Assembly: GCA_937982115.1 (NCBI GenBank)
Contig: CALJNE010000053.1
Span: forward strand, 1 to 56,447
Source of the DNA: an uncultured Bacteroidales bacterium
Lineage (GTDB): Bacteria; Bacteroidota; Bacteroidia; Bacteroidales; ML635J-15
Direction: 5' to 3'
Length of the DNA: 56,447 nucleotides
Shown here piece after piece: positions 30,754 to 40,932 of the stretch. The first letter of the stretch is position 1. Each line of letters begins with the position of its first letter. The position numbers were made by a program, and so were the translations under genes. The notes beneath the pieces are model-generated. The model made no database searches. It had not been told where the DNA came from and saw only the letters and a program-made list of their open reading frames with translations.

Positions 30754-31470
30754 TTATTTCTTTTTTCTTCTACCTCTCTGAGCAGGAACATTACCTTTTG
30801 CTCTACCTTTAACTTCTTTACCTGTAATAGGTGCAAGGTCTTTTTTACCGTACACTTCGCCACGGCAAATCCATACTTTAACACCTAATAAACCGGTTTT
30901 TGTAAGTGCTTCAGCTAAAGCATAATCAATATCTGCTCTTAATGTATGTAAAGGAGTTCTACCTTCTTTATACATTTCACTACGTGCCATTTCAGCACCA
31001 TTTAAACGGCCGGATACCTGGATTTTTATTCCTTCGGCACCCATACGCATTGTTGATGCAATCGCCATTTTTACTGCACGGCGATATGCTATTTTCCCTT
31101 CTATTTGGCGAGCGACATTATTTGCAACTAAAACTGCTTCTAATTCAGGACGTTTAATTTCGTATATATTAATTTGTACGTCCTTATTAGTAATCTTTTT
31201 TAATTCTTCGCGAAGTTTATCAACTTCGTCACCTCCTTTACCAATTACGAAACCTGGTCTGGCTGTATTAATGGTGATGGTGATCATTTTCAAAGATCTT
31301 TCGATAATAATCTTTGAAACACTGGCTTTGTCCAAACGAGCATTCAAATACTTACGTATTTTTGCATCTTCGGCAATTTTATCAGCGTAGTCGTTTCCGC
31401 CGTACCAGTTAGAATCCCAGCCTCTTATGATGCCTAATCTATTGCTTATCGGATTAGTTTTTTGTCCCAT
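30754..31470 (-). CDS. rpsC: Ribosomal protein uS3
   Basis: 238 residues: N-terminal [20 protein letters not shown], the KH type II domain ([20 protein letters not shown]), and the C-terminal block [20 protein letters not shown] with [20 protein letters not shown]. It forms part of the mRNA entry helicase. It is 4 bases from rplV. Confidence 0.98.
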   Translation of the reverse strand: MGQKTNPISNRLGIIRGWDSNWYGGNDYADKIAEDAKIRKYLNARLDKASVSKIIIERSLKMITITINTARPGFVIGKGGDEVDKLREELKKITNKDVQINIYEIKRPELEAVLVANNVARQIEGKIAYRRAVKMAIASTMRMGAEGIKIQVSGRLNGAEMARSEMYKEGRTPLHTLRADIDYALAEALTKTGLLGVKVWICRGEVYGKKDLAPITGKEVKGRAKGNVPAQRGRRKKK

Positions 31471-31474
31471 GAAT

Positions 31475-31897
31475 TTACTCTTTTTCGTTAACTACTTCGT
31501 TTTCATATCTACTGTCAACCACGATAGTAACATGATTAGATCTTTTTCTGATTCTATATGCTCTACCTTGTGGTGCCGGTTTTATTCTTTTGAGTGTTCT
31601 GCCTTCATTAACGTAAATTTGTTTTACATATAATCCGGCGTCTTCTACTCTCTTACCTTCGTTTTTCACCTGCCAGTTAGCGATAGCAGACTTTAATAAT
31701 TTTTCCAAATTAATTGATGCTGCTTTTGGTGAATATCTTAAAATATCGAGAGCTTTATCAACGTCAACACCTCTAATAAGGTCGGCAACCAGTCTCATCT
31801 TACGAGGGGAACTGGGACAATTACGGAGGATTGCATAGCTAATTTGCTTTTTCTCCTCTTTTCTTTTATCTGCAACTATTCTTTTACGTGCACCCAT
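31475..31897 (-). CDS. rplV: Ribosomal protein uL22
   Basis: 140 residues: an N-terminal basic extension, then [40 protein letters not shown] and the tunnel hairpin end ([20 protein letters not shown]). The beta-hairpin lines the exit tunnel near the macrolide site, and no insertion is visible in it. Gap of 13 bases from rpsS. Confidence 0.97.
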   Translation of the reverse strand: MGARKRIVADKRKEEKKQISYAILRNCPSSPRKMRLVADLIRGVDVDKALDILRYSPKAASINLEKLLKSAIANWQVKNEGKRVEDAGLYVKQIYVNEGRTLKRIKPAPQGRAYRIRKRSNHVTIVVDSRYENEVVNEKE

Positions 31898-31910
31898 AAT
31901 TTAATTTTTT

Positions 31911-32177
31911 TTATTTCTTTTTACCACCGTGACCTCTGAATGTTCTGGTAGGTGAAAATTCTCCTAATCTGTGTCCGACCATATTTTCAGTAACATAAAC
32001 AGGAATAAATTTATTTCCATTATGCACTGCAAATGTATATCCTACAAATTCTGGCGGAATAACAGAAGCACGAGCCCATGTTTTAATAACACTCTTCTTG
32101 CCACTGACTTCCATGGCTTTCACCTTCTTTTCCAGTTTAAAATCTATAAATGGTCCTTTTTTTAATGATCTGCTCAT
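31911..32177 (-). CDS. rpsS: Ribosomal protein uS19
   Basis: 88 residues: [77 protein letters not shown]. It is a 30S head protein partnered with uS13. Gap of 10 bases from rplB. Confidence 0.98.
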   Translation of the reverse strand: MSRSLKKGPFIDFKLEKKVKAMEVSGKKSVIKTWARASVIPPEFVGYTFAVHNGNKFIPVYVTENMVGHRLGEFSPTRTFRGHGGKKK

Positions 32178-32187
32178 AATTCAATGA

Positions 32188-33012
32188 TTATTTTTTTCTT
32201 CTTTCTAAAATAAGTTTGTTAGACTGTTTCTTTGGCGAACGAGTTTTTCTTCCCTTAGCGTACAATCCTTTTCTTGATCTTGGATGTCCTCCGGAAGCTT
32301 TACCTTCACCACCACCCATTGGATGATCAACCGGGTTCATTGCAACACCTCTAACTCTTGGTCTGCGTCCGAGCCAACGGCTTCTCCCAGCTTTACCGCT
32401 TTTTTCCAAACCATGATCCGGGTTAGAAACACTACCGATTGTAGCTCTACAAGTAACTAGTACTTTACGAGTTTCGCCTGAAGGCATTTTCAAAATTGCA
32501 TACTTACCTTCTCTGGATAAGATTTGTGCGTATGATCCTGCACTTCTAGCAATTGCTCCACCTTTTCCCGGAACAAGTTCTATGTTATGAATAACTGTTC
32601 CTAAAGGAATATCTGATAAAAACAATGTATTTCCGATTTCAGGAGCTATTCCTTTGCCGGACTCAATAACCATTCCAACTTGCAAACCATGAGGAGCTAT
32701 GATATAACTCTTTTGACCGTCTTCATAAACGATTTTTGCAATGCGAGCCGAACGGTTTGGATCATATTCAATGGTTTTTACTCTTGCTTTAATACCATCA
32801 CGGTTTCTGTAAAAATCAACCAAACGGTACATTCTCTTGTGACCACCGCCGATATAACGCATGGTCATCTTACCTTGATTGTTTCTTCCACCGGTACTTT
32901 TCAATGGTACCAACAAAGATTTGTCGGGTGTTGTGCATGTGATTTCATCAAATGCATTTATGATTTTAAATCTCTGACCCGGTGTTGTCGGTTTTAACTT
33001 TCTTAATCCCAT
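32188..33012 (-). CDS. rplB: Ribosomal protein uL2
   Basis: 274 residues: N-terminal [60 protein letters not shown], and the C-terminal signature region [20 protein letters not shown]. It contains the conserved His near the peptidyl-transferase centre. Gap of 9 bases from rplW. Confidence 0.98.
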   Translation of the reverse strand: MGLRKLKPTTPGQRFKIINAFDEITCTTPDKSLLVPLKSTGGRNNQGKMTMRYIGGGHKRMYRLVDFYRNRDGIKARVKTIEYDPNRSARIAKIVYEDGQKSYIIAPHGLQVGMVIESGKGIAPEIGNTLFLSDIPLGTVIHNIELVPGKGGAIARSAGSYAQILSREGKYAILKMPSGETRKVLVTCRATIGSVSNPDHGLEKSGKAGRSRWLGRRPRVRGVAMNPVDHPMGGGEGKASGGHPRSRKGLYAKGRKTRSPKKQSNKLILERRKK

Positions 33013-33021
33013 CGCTATAAA

Positions 33022-33312
33022 TTAAATATTGCTATAAAAATCAATTACCTCACCTTGTGCCAATGTTATTATAGCCTTTTTGTATGCATTTGTTTTTCCA
33101 GTAACCATACCTGATTTAGTGTAACGGGTTTTACGTTTTCCGCTATATCTCATGGTATTTACTGCAACAACATTAACGCCATACATTTTTTCTACGGCTT
33201 TTTTTATCGCTGGTTTATCGGCACGTTTATCTACTATAAAACCATAACGATTCAAGGTTTCTCCTTGTTTCGTCATTTTTTCGGTTACTATAGGTCTTAA
33301 TAATATATCCAT
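33022..33312 (-). CDS. rplW: Ribosomal protein uL23
   Basis: 96 residues: MDILLRPIVTEKMTKQGETL, YGFIVDKRADKPAIKKAVEK, GVNVVAVNTMRYSGKRKTRY. It docks SRP and trigger factor at the tunnel exit. Gap of 11 bases from rplD. Confidence 0.97.
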   Translation of the reverse strand: MDILLRPIVTEKMTKQGETLNRYGFIVDKRADKPAIKKAVEKMYGVNVVAVNTMRYSGKRKTRYTKSGMVTGKTNAYKKAIITLAQGEVIDFYSNI

Positions 33313-33323
33313 TTTCCTTCGTT

Positions 33324-33950
33324 TTAAGCTAAAATTTGTTCAAAAACATCAATCGACTTCTCTTCAACTAACAAAACCGAAGCCCACATAATATTGTAAG
33401 TGCTTAAATCTGAGGCAGTTACAACATTTACATCCCTTAAATTTCGAGATGACAAATATACACTTTTATTTGATTCTGCAAGCACTAAAAGAACTTTTTT
33501 ATCATTAATTTTAAAATTCTTGCATAAATTCACGATATTCTTTGTCTTAATTTCGTCGAAATTCAAGTTGTCAACAACAAAAATGTTGTTTTCTTGGGCT
33601 CTGTAAGTCAACGCGGATTTACGAGCCAATCTTTTCAACTTTTTATTTAATTTAAATCTGTAATCTCTGGGTTCGGGACCAAAAATTCTACCTCCGCCTC
33701 TGAATAAGGGGTTTTTAATGCTGCCTGCACGTGCAGTTCCTGTACCTTTCTGTCTTTTTAACTTTCTGGTACTACCGGAAACCAAACCTCTATGTAAAGA
33801 GGAATGTGTACCTTGACGCAAATTAGCCATGTATTGTTTGCAATCCAGATAAATAGCATGGTCATTTGGTTCGATCCCGAAGATAGAATCATTAAGTTCT
33901 ATCTGTCTTCCGGTTTCTTCGCCTGTTTTAGTATATACTGCTACTTTCAT
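33324..33950 (-). CDS. rplD: Ribosomal protein uL4
   Basis: 208 residues: GIEPNDHAIYLDCKQYMANL, the long internal tunnel loop RKLKRQKGTGTARAGSIKNP, GGGRIFGPEPRDYRFKLNKK, and a C-terminal Rossmann-like part (VLLVLAESNKSVYLSSRNLR). In E. coli, uL4 represses the S10 operon; no such leader is evident upstream here. It overlaps rplC by one base. Confidence 0.97.
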   Translation of the reverse strand: MKVAVYTKTGEETGRQIELNDSIFGIEPNDHAIYLDCKQYMANLRQGTHSSLHRGLVSGSTRKLKRQKGTGTARAGSIKNPLFRGGGRIFGPEPRDYRFKLNKKLKRLARKSALTYRAQENNIFVVDNLNFDEIKTKNIVNLCKNFKINDKKVLLVLAESNKSVYLSSRNLRDVNVVTASDLSTYNIMWASVLLVEEKSIDVFEQILA

Positions 33951-34591
33951 TATCTTTCTATCTTTAAATATGAACCTTTTGCTCCCGGAACAGATCCCTT
34001 AATAATAAGGAGATTGCTTTCGGGAATGACTTTTAACACTCTTAAACTAATCATTTTAACATTGTCTCCACCTGTTCTGCCGGCCATACGCATACCTTTA
34101 AAAACTCTTGAAGGCCATGAAGATGCACCGAGTGAACCAGGAGCGCGAAGTCTGTTATGTTGACCGTGTGTTTGATCTCCAACACCACCAAATCCATGAC
34201 GTTTCACAACACCTTGAAATCCTTTTCCTTTGCTTATTCCTGTTACGTCACAGAATTCGCCTTCGATAAAGATGTCAACAGTAATAACATCTCCTAATTT
34301 TACTTCCTCAAAAGATTCACCTTTTTTTACTTTGCCATAGTTTCTAAACTCCATTAACTTGCGTTTGGGAGTAGTTCCTGCTTTGGCAAAATGACCTTTC
34401 AATGCTTTGGTTGTATGCTTTTCCTTTTTGTCATCAAATGCCAGCTGTACAGCTTCGTAACCGTCTTTTTCTTTTGTGCGAATTTGGGTTACTACGCAAG
34501 GGCCGGCTTCAACAACAGTGCATGGGATGTTTTTCCCCTCAACACTGTAGATGGAAGTCATACCAATTTTTCTACCAATAATTCCCTGCAT
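33950..34591 (-). CDS. rplC: Ribosomal protein uL3
   Basis: 213 residues: [20 protein letters not shown], the internal loop with [20 protein letters not shown] that reaches the peptidyl-transferase centre, and [20 protein letters not shown]. The Gln of the GDQTHG block, the residue methylated by PrmB where that enzyme exists, is present. It follows rpsJ after 20 bases. Confidence 0.98.
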   Translation of the reverse strand: MQGIIGRKIGMTSIYSVEGKNIPCTVVEAGPCVVTQIRTKEKDGYEAVQLAFDDKKEKHTTKALKGHFAKAGTTPKRKLMEFRNYGKVKKGESFEEVKLGDVITVDIFIEGEFCDVTGISKGKGFQGVVKRHGFGGVGDQTHGQHNRLRAPGSLGASSWPSRVFKGMRMAGRTGGDNVKMISLRVLKVIPESNLLIIKGSVPGAKGSYLKIER

Positions 34592-34611
34592 TTTTCTTCT
34601 TTTTTAAAAAT

Positions 34612-34920
34612 TTAACTTGCTTTAATTTCTACATCTACTCCACTTGGAAGTTCAAGTCTCATGAGAGCATCTATCGTTTTTGATGTGGTACTGTAAATAT
34701 CGAGTAAACGTTTGTGTGAACTTAATTCGAATTGTTCTCTCGACTTTTTGTTTACGAAAGTTGAACGATTTACCGTAAAGATACGTTTGTGTGTAGGTAA
34801 TGGAATGGGACCTCTTACTACTGCACCTGTAGCCTTAACGGTTTTTAAGATCTTCTCTGCAGACTTGTCAACCAAATTGTGGTCGTAAGATTTCAGTTTA
34901 ATTCTGATTTTTTGATTCAT
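34612..34920 (-). CDS. rpsJ: Ribosomal protein uS10
   Basis: 102 residues: [60 protein letters not shown]. Besides its 30S role, uS10 (NusE) takes part in antitermination with NusB. The 13-base gap after fusA shows that str and S10 form one transcript here. Confidence 0.98.
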   Translation of the reverse strand: MNQKIRIKLKSYDHNLVDKSAEKILKTVKATGAVVRGPIPLPTHKRIFTVNRSTFVNKKSREQFELSSHKRLLDIYSTTSKTIDALMRLELPSGVDVEIKAS

Positions 34921-34933
34921 ACTTTGATTTTAT

Positions 34934-37039
34934 TTAAAAAATAAATTTCTTATTATTTAAAAACTCCTCTAATATATCTTGGGGAACTCTTTCGTAATGA
35001 GAGAATTCCATTGTGAACATTGCTCTGCCGGAACTTAAAGTTCGCAAGGCTGTAACATAACCAAATTGTTCTGCCATAGGAACTTTTGCTTTCAGTACTC
35101 TATGCATACCTCTAGAATCCATTCCTTCGATTGTTGCTCTACGACGGTTTAAGTCCGCACTTATGTCTCCCAGATATTCTTCGGGAGTAACAATCTCAAG
35201 TTTCATTATCGGCTCAAGCAAGGTTGCTTTAATTTTTTTCGACACTTCGTTAAAACACATCGAAGCTGCCATTCTAAACGATAATTCATCACTGTCAACA
35301 TTATGGTATGAACCACCCAAAAGTTCAACTTTCATGCTGTACATGTGATATCCTCCAATAGGTCCGTTACTCATTGCATCACGGAATCCTTTTTCTACGG
35401 CAGGAATATATTCTTTTGGAATTTCTCCGCCCTTAACACTATTTATAAATACCAAGCCTGTTGTTCCTCTATCTTCAACCGGTCCGATTTTAACAGTGAT
35501 TTCAGCAAATTTTCCTTTACCTCCAGTTTGCTTTTTGAAAGTATAGGTTGTTGTAATGGTTTCGAGAAATTCTTCTTTGTAATTTACCTGTGGTTTACCT
35601 TGATTTATCACCAGACCATATTCACGAACAAGTCTGTCAAGAATAATTTCAAGGTGAAGCTCGCCCATTCCACTGATAAGAGTCTGTCCCGTATTTTCAT
35701 CATATCTGATTGAAAAAGTAGGATCTTCCTCTTCCATTTTTGCAAGGGCTACATTAAGTTTATCGAGGTCGGCTTGAGATTGGGCTTCGACGGCAACAGA
35801 AATTACCGGTTCGGGGAATTGCATTCTGTCGAATACGATAGGTTTATTTTCGTCGCAAAGAGTGTCCCCGGTAATGGTTTCTTTTAATCCAACTACTGCA
35901 CAAATATCTCCGGTCTCTACCTTATCTATTTGATTTTGTTTATTAGAATGCATCTGGAATATTCGGGTAATTCTTTCCTTTTTGCCTGTTCTTACATTAT
36001 AAACCATTTGTCCCGAGGTTATGCTGCCACTGTAAATTCTCAAATACACCAATTTACCGACAAAGGTATTTGCAGCCACTTTGAAACACATTGCTGAAAG
36101 CGGACTATCAACATCAGCTTTTCTTTCAATTATTTCATCAGTTTTTGGATGATGCCCTTTTACAGTACCAATATCTGCCGGAGATGGCAAATATTCGCAA
36201 ATTGCATCAAGCAATGGTTGTATCCCTTTATTTCTAAAAGCAGCACCGCAAAATACCGGGACAAATTTACCCGAAATAACAAAAGATCTTAAAAGACTTT
36301 TAAATTCTTCAACCGAAATGCTGCTACGGTCTTCGAAGAATCTTTCGAGCATGGCATCATCACCTTCGATAACTGCTTCGATGAGTTTTTCCCTGTATTC
36401 ATAAACTTCATCTTTCATGTTATCAGGCACAGGAAGGATTTGATAATTCTGACCTAAAGATTCGTCATTATCATCCCAGGTATATGCTTTCTGCTCGATT
36501 AAGTCAACAACTCCCTTAAAGTTTTCTTCTTCACCAATCGGAAGTTGCATAACTAAAGGTCTGGCACCAAGTTTTTCTTCGATTTGTTTTACCACACCGA
36601 GAAAATCGGCACCGCCTCTATCCATTTTATTTACAAAAGCGAGACGTGGAACATTATATTTATTGGCTTGATGCCACACAGTTTCGCTTTGAGGTTCAAC
36701 ACCACCAACAGCACAGAAAACAGCAACAGCACCATCCAGCACTCTTAAAGATCTTTCAACCTCGACGGTAAAATCAACATGACCCGGAGTGTCAATGATG
36801 TTTATTCTGTATCTGTTACTATTAACATCCCAATAGCAAGTTGTAGCTGCAGCCGTGATTGTAATACCTCTTTCTTGCTCTTGAGGCATCCAATCCATTG
36901 TAGCTGTACCTTCGTGAACTTCACCGATCTTGTAATTAACGCCGGTATAATAGAGTATTCTCTCAGTTGTTGTGGTTTTACCCGCATCAATGTGAGCCAT
37001 AATACCTATATTCCTTATATTTACAAGATCTACAGCCAT
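34934..37039 (-). CDS. fusA: Elongation factor G
   Basis: 701-residue translocation GTPase. G motifs: [19 protein letters not shown] (P-loop), [11 protein letters not shown] (switch I/G2), DTPGHVDF (G3) and NKMDR (G4). Domains II to V follow, with [20 protein letters not shown] in domain [23 protein letters not shown] in domain IV and [20 protein letters not shown] in domain V. It has standard length. It lies between rpsG (6-base gap) and rpsJ. The tuf gene that often follows fusA is absent. Confidence 0.98.
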   Translation of the reverse strand: MAVDLVNIRNIGIMAHIDAGKTTTTERILYYTGVNYKIGEVHEGTATMDWMPQEQERGITITAAATTCYWDVNSNRYRINIIDTPGHVDFTVEVERSLRVLDGAVAVFCAVGGVEPQSETVWHQANKYNVPRLAFVNKMDRGGADFLGVVKQIEEKLGARPLVMQLPIGEEENFKGVVDLIEQKAYTWDDNDESLGQNYQILPVPDNMKDEVYEYREKLIEAVIEGDDAMLERFFEDRSSISVEEFKSLLRSFVISGKFVPVFCGAAFRNKGIQPLLDAICEYLPSPADIGTVKGHHPKTDEIIERKADVDSPLSAMCFKVAANTFVGKLVYLRIYSGSITSGQMVYNVRTGKKERITRIFQMHSNKQNQIDKVETGDICAVVGLKETITGDTLCDENKPIVFDRMQFPEPVISVAVEAQSQADLDKLNVALAKMEEEDPTFSIRYDENTGQTLISGMGELHLEIILDRLVREYGLVINQGKPQVNYKEEFLETITTTYTFKKQTGGKGKFAEITVKIGPVEDRGTTGLVFINSVKGGEIPKEYIPAVEKGFRDAMSNGPIGGYHMYSMKVELLGGSYHNVDSDELSFRMAASMCFNEVSKKIKATLLEPIMKLEIVTPEEYLGDISADLNRRRATIEGMDSRGMHRVLKAKVPMAEQFGYVTALRTLSSGRAMFTMEFSHYERVPQDILEEFLNNKKFIF

Positions 37040-37045
37040 TAAGAA

Positions 37046-37522
37046 TTAGAATTTAAAATGAGAGAATGCTTTATTAGCATCAGCCATTCTGTGGGTATCT
37101 TCTTTTTTCTTAAATGCAGCACCTTCAGAATTGTATGCGGCTAGAATTTCAGCTGCTAGTTTTTCAGCCATTGAACGTCCGCTGCGTTTGCGAGCAAATC
37201 CGATCATCCATTTGTGGCTGATAGAGATTTTTCTGTCAGCACGAATTTCGGTAGGTACCTGAAAAGTAGCACCACCAATTCTACGACTTTTTACTTCAAC
37301 AGACGGAGTAATATTGTCAAGAGCTTTTCTCCAGATTTCGAGTGGAGTTTCTTCGCTGTCTTTCATTTTTTTTGCAATAATATCCATGCAATCATAGAAA
37401 ATTTTGAAAGCTGTGGATTTCTTGCCATCCCACATCATATCGTTCACAAAACGAGTAACTCTGGGATCATTATACTTTGGATCCGGTAATGTTAAACGCT
37501 TTTTTGGTTTTGATTTCCTCAT
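37046..37522 (-). CDS. rpsG: Ribosomal protein uS7
   Basis: 158 residues: [80 protein letters not shown]. It is a head-assembly initiator and, in E. coli, the str operon repressor. It lies 29 bases after rpsL. Confidence 0.98.
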   Translation of the reverse strand: MRKSKPKKRLTLPDPKYNDPRVTRFVNDMMWDGKKSTAFKIFYDCMDIIAKKMKDSEETPLEIWRKALDNITPSVEVKSRRIGGATFQVPTEIRADRKISISHKWMIGFARKRSGRSMAEKLAAEILAAYNSEGAAFKKKEDTHRMADANKAFSHFKF

Positions 37523-37551
37523 TTTTAAAACTTTTTTATATTATTCATCAA

Positions 37552-37971
37552 TTATTTTTTCTTTTTACCTTGTGCAGCCGGAGCAGCTCCTGCAGCAGAT
37601 TTTTTCGGACGTTTTGCACCATATTTAGATCTGCGCTGAGTACGTCCGTCAACGCCGGAGGTATCTAATGCTCCGCGTACGATGTGATATCTAACACCCG
37701 GTAAATCTTTTACCCTACCTCCACGAACTAAAACAATAGAGTGTTCCTGCAAGTTATGACCTTCGCCCGGAATATATACGTTAACTTCTTTTCCGTTTGT
37801 TAATCTAACTCTGGCAACTTTACGCATTGCAGAATTAGGCTTTTTCGGTGTTGTTGTATATACTTTTGTACATACTCCACGACGCTGCGGACATGAATCC
37901 AAAGCAGGCGACTTACTCTTTACAATTTTCGACTTGCGTCCCTTTCTTACTAATTGTTGTATTGTTGGCAT
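37552..37971 (-). CDS. rpsL: Ribosomal protein uS12 with Lys-rich tail
   Basis: 139 residues against about 124 in E. coli. [20 protein letters not shown] leads into [20 protein letters not shown], which keeps the Lys whose mutation gives streptomycin resistance (wild-type state). [20 protein letters not shown] and [20 protein letters not shown] follow. The C-terminal extension ends [14 protein letters not shown] and is probably disordered. It is the first gene of the operon, with a strong promoter match 60-90 bases upstream. Confidence 0.97.
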   Translation of the reverse strand: MPTIQQLVRKGRKSKIVKSKSPALDSCPQRRGVCTKVYTTTPKKPNSAMRKVARVRLTNGKEVNVYIPGEGHNLQEHSIVLVRGGRVKDLPGVRYHIVRGALDTSGVDGRTQRRSKYGAKRPKKSAAGAAPAAQGKKKK

Positions 37972-38390
37972 ATAAACACTAATTATTTTAAAAATTACAC
38001 TTACTTTTATCCAATCTTAAAATTTTCGGACTGCAAAGGTAGATTATTTTTTTTTATTAACAATACATGTTTTAATTTTTTTTTAATTTTTTCTCTTTTA
38101 GGCAGTTTAATAATTGTTAATAACTTGTTATTTGATTGTTAATAATTACATTTTTTTGGTTATACCTATTAATTAATAATTGTCTCAGAAAAGCAAAAGT
38201 TTCCAAAACCCTAAAAACTAAGGATAATTCCCCTTTATACAAAAATCCTATCCCACGAAAGTTCAAAAAACGGCTTGATGTTATTTCTAAAAAAATGAGA
38301 AATAGAATTTGAAACTATCGTAAATATTCCTAAATTTACAGTGCGGTTTTAATAAAACCTTTTAAAGTTTGCCATATTATAATAAAATTC
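37972..38390. other. Intergenic region holding the ribosomal operon promoter
   Basis: 419 bases without a gene between divergent rpsL and the 194-residue secreted-protein gene. The rpsL promoter lies in the first 95 bases. The rest is AT-rich, with several TTAATAATTGTTAATAA-like stretches near 38106-38185 and no ORF or clear hairpin. A TAAAGTTTG-like box about 20 bases before 38391 may start the plus-strand gene. Confidence 0.6.
38034..38064 (-). promoter_or_regulatory. Promoter of the str-S10-spc-alpha operon
   Basis: On the minus strand ATTG (38064-38061, consensus TTTG) is followed after 19 bases by TACCTTTG (38041-38034), an exact TAnnTTTG match with the TACCTTTGCAG form common for ribosomal genes of the phylum. 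The rpsL ATG is 63 bases downstream of the -7 box. Confidence 0.7.
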
Positions 38391-38975
38391 ATGAAAAATA
38401 AAATTACATTAGTATTGATTTTTATAATTTGTCTAAACTATTTTGCAATTGGACAAAACAAACAATTTTCGAAAAGCAGCATTAAAATCGGACTAGGCAT
38501 TGGGGCATCATTGGGTAATAAAACAACAGGTCTTGGAGTTGCATATAACATAGGGTACCAAAGAGAGATTTGGAAAGACCGATTACGAGTAAATCCCAAT
38601 TTCAGTATTGGACATTACAGTTCCAGATTATTGCTTGATGCGAGAGATCAATATTTTAACTCAATTAATCTTGAAACAAACTTGTATTACGATTTGATAA
38701 TAATAAAATGGGTTTCTTTAGTGATTGGTGTTGGAGGAGTTGTGAATAATTGCAGAGGGATGAGAGGTTCGGGAGGCGACCCCGAATCTTATACCGAACC
38801 ACCAACGTCAGAATACGTCAATGATTTTCATTTTGGAGCATTTTTTGGCGGTGGAATAAGGATTAGTTTCCCGAATAAGCGTACTGTTATTAATATTATG
38901 CCATTTAACTTCCATGCTGGGAATAATGATTTTGCAGAATTTCATCCCAAGATTGAATTAGATTTTAAATTTTGA
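38391..38975 (+). CDS. Predicted outer-membrane beta-barrel or secreted protein
   Basis: 194 residues. The signal peptide MKNKITLVLIFIICLNYFAIGQ is followed by Gly- and aromatic-rich alternating strands (IKIGLGIGASLGNKTTG, AYNIGYQREIWKDRLRVNP, FHFGAFFGGGIRISFPNK) and a C-terminal strand ending in KIELDFKF, whose terminal Phe suits Bam-dependent barrels. No specific family is recognised. It stands alone between the ribosomal operon and a broken regulator. A small porin-like barrel is inference from strand pattern only. Confidence 0.75.
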   Translation: MKNKITLVLIFIICLNYFAIGQNKQFSKSSIKIGLGIGASLGNKTTGLGVAYNIGYQREIWKDRLRVNPNFSIGHYSSRLLLDARDQYFNSINLETNLYYDLIIIKWVSLVIGVGGVVNNCRGMRGSGGDPESYTEPPTSEYVNDFHFGAFFGGGIRISFPNKRTVINIMPFNFHAGNNDFAEFHPKIELDFKF

Positions 38976-39283
38976 AAATAAATAATTTACATCACATAAC
39001 AAACAGTTTAAAAAATTGCCGATACAGTAGGTTACACATGGTTTGGAACCTACTTCAACTTTTGTACAACTTGAATGAAAATCATCGGCAACAAAAACAT
39101 ACAGCCAGCCAAAATTCGACACATTGTCAAGCAGCAGGACTTGTTTCTATACTTCGGGCAGCCAACACAAAATGCAATTTTTAGGATAAAAGAGAGCAAT
39201 TTCACCATCGCACTACTGCAAGTTTGATAACTTTTGACTATGAATGATAAACTGATTGACATAAAAAATAAACTTGATGTGGC
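38976..39283. other. Non-coding stretch without clear content
   Basis: 308 bases between the barrel gene and the broken AraC gene. A 70-residue frame on each strand shows no signal peptide, domain or start context and is not called. The higher local GC around 39040-39180 compared with neighbours hints at decayed coding sequence, but I cannot identify it. Confidence 0.4.
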
Positions 39284-40071
39284 TTGACATTAAAGGTTTC
39301 ACGATTTAAAGAACAGATTAAGAAAACCAAGCCACACAAACATGATGAATATTACGAGTTGATATTCCTCTCACAAGGCGAGGGCTTTCATTGTATCGAA
39401 TCGGAGAAATTCATGGTTTCACCCCCAGATTTTTATTTTCTTAAACCAGGACAACTTCACTTCTGGCAGTTTACGTCAATTCCAAAAGGATATGTAATAC
39501 TTTTCAATAAGAGTGAATTTGACGCAATTAAAGAAAACACGTTAATTGAATTAATACGAAATTTAACCGAAATAACAAGAATAAAAATCCAACCTGACAA
39601 ATTTCCAACTAATTTATTGCAAGAGATTTTTAACGAATTTCAACAACAAAACAAGTAATATTCAAAAGAAATTATTCACGGATTGCTCAAAGCCCTAATC
39701 GGAAAGCTTCTGCAAATAAGTGAAGATAAGCTCAATAATAAATCTTTGCCACAAATTGTTTATGAAAAGTTCGTGCAATTATTAGTCAAAGAATGTCCAC
39801 GGCTACACAAAGTCAATGAATTTGCCGATTTGCTCAATATAACACCTCAAAACCTTAATGCAATTTGTCGTAAGCACACTGGCAAAAGTGCCAGCGAAAT
39901 AATTACAAATCAATTATTTCTCGAAGCCAAAAGATACATTCTGCATACAGACAACACCATTGACGAAATAGCTGAAATACTTTCTTTTACAGATTCTTCA
40001 AACTTTGTGAATTCTTTAAAAAGCACGAGAACATTACCCCAATACAATTCAGGAATAAACATTTTCAGTAA
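39284..40071 (+). pseudogene. Broken AraC-family transcriptional regulator (cupin + HTH)
   Basis: The frame encodes an AraC regulator with an N-terminal cupin sensor (KPHKHDEYYELIFLSQGEGF, FYFLKPGQLHFWQF) and a C-terminal double HTH (HKVNEFADLLNITPQNLNAI, TIDEIAEILSFTDSSNFVN). It has two lesions. A TAA at 39656-39658 lies in frame between QQQNK and YSKEIIHG, and a one-base loss near 40010 sends the end out of frame. In the shifted frame the expected FFKKHENITPIQF appears and ends at 40071. The start is unclear too: a TTG at 39284, while a nearby ATG at 39277 is out of frame. The stop at 39658 would leave only the sensor domain. Confidence 0.82.
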
Positions 40072-40323
40072 TACCATTTTAAAATTTATAAATACCACGC
40101 CAAAGGCAAGCATACATTCTATTGTTGCAATATAAATTTTAAAAATATGCTTGTATGGAAATCGTAATAATTGGTTTTCAATAAAATAACGTTTACTAAT
40201 TTCACGTCTTCAAATGCGTCTTCACAAAAAGTACTAATCTTTTTATTTCAATCTAATGTCGCTAGGTATTGTGTATTATTGTCAGAGTTAATGTTTAAAG
40301 CAAAATCTTTATAGATAATTTCT

Positions 40324-40836
40324 TTACAGCCTTAATTTTTTTAAATTCTCTTTCATAATTTCGATATCTCTTAACCACGATTCGATGTCTTCTTCGTGTT
40401 CGAGCTCTTCGTTTAGTATTGTAACAGCCATTTGATAGGTAGCATGATCTTTACCGTTGGTAAAGTCTGCAATTTGCTGGTAGCGTTTTATGGCACATCT
40501 TTCGCCACGAAGGTTTTGTTCTAGGATAACTTCAACGTAAGGATCTATTGGGTCTTCATAATCACATTTTGAAAATGAAGCCCACTGGTTTGGATTTGTA
40601 AGCGGAGTTCCGCCTAACTGTATAATTCTGTCAACAACTAATACAGCATGGTTTAGTTCTTGAGTAGCGTGTAATAATAATTCCGGTTCTATTTCGCTAC
40701 GCATAGGACCTTCCATCAGACGTGCACCAATCCAATATTGATAGTAAGCCAGCCATTCTTCGGCAAGTGCTTCATTCAACATTCGGATCAACTGATCCAC
40801 ATCCAGATTCGAAATTTTAATTGCATGTTTTCCCAT
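40324..40836 (-). CDS. DPS-like (DPSL, thioferritin-type) ferritin-fold protein
   Basis: A 170-residue four-helix ferritin-like protein. Candidate di-iron ligands are Glu27 (EEWLAYYQYW), Glu60 and His63 (ATQELNHA), Glu112 (RGERC), and Glu144 and His147 (NEELEHEED). The paired cysteines Cys91 (KCDYEDP) and Cys114 (GERC) near the centre are the hallmark of the DPSL/thioferritin branch known from Bacteroides and Sulfolobus rather than of classical Dps. Known role: ferroxidation with peroxide and protection against oxidative damage, as a 12-mer cage. A perfect 10-bp palindrome overlaps its promoter. Confidence 0.88.
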   Translation of the reverse strand: MGKHAIKISNLDVDQLIRMLNEALAEEWLAYYQYWIGARLMEGPMRSEIEPELLLHATQELNHAVLVVDRIIQLGGTPLTNPNQWASFSKCDYEDPIDPYVEVILEQNLRGERCAIKRYQQIADFTNGKDHATYQMAVTILNEELEHEEDIESWLRDIEIMKENLKKLRL

Positions 40837-40844
40837 AATAATCT

Positions 40845-40870
40845 GTATATTTGATATTTCTCAAATATAC
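40845..40870 (-). promoter_or_regulatory. Palindromic operator overlapping the DPSL promoter
   Basis: GTATATTTGA (40845-40854) and TCAAATATAC (40861-40870) are perfect 10-base inverted repeats with a 6-base spacer. On the minus strand TATATTTG (40869-40862) is an exact TAnnTTTG -7 box inside one arm. The palindrome ends 8 bases before the ATG. A dimeric repressor bound here would block transcription; an mRNA hairpin near the start is the alternative. Confidence 0.6.
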
Positions 40871-40932
40871 AAATTATTTAGGTACAAAAAGAAATTGATT
40901 GAAAAAAATTCTTAAGTAATAGTGAGGAAATT

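Noticed and set aside
20226-37971. Numerous 60-120-residue frames on the plus strand opposite ribosomal genes
   Set aside because: They are antisense shadows of strongly conserved genes, with no promoters or domain content of their own.
38976-39283. Two 70-residue frames and a possible gene-cassette (attC-like) boundary
   Set aside because: The frames have no recognisable motifs, and no RYYYAAC/GTTRRRY pair with the required symmetry could be found.
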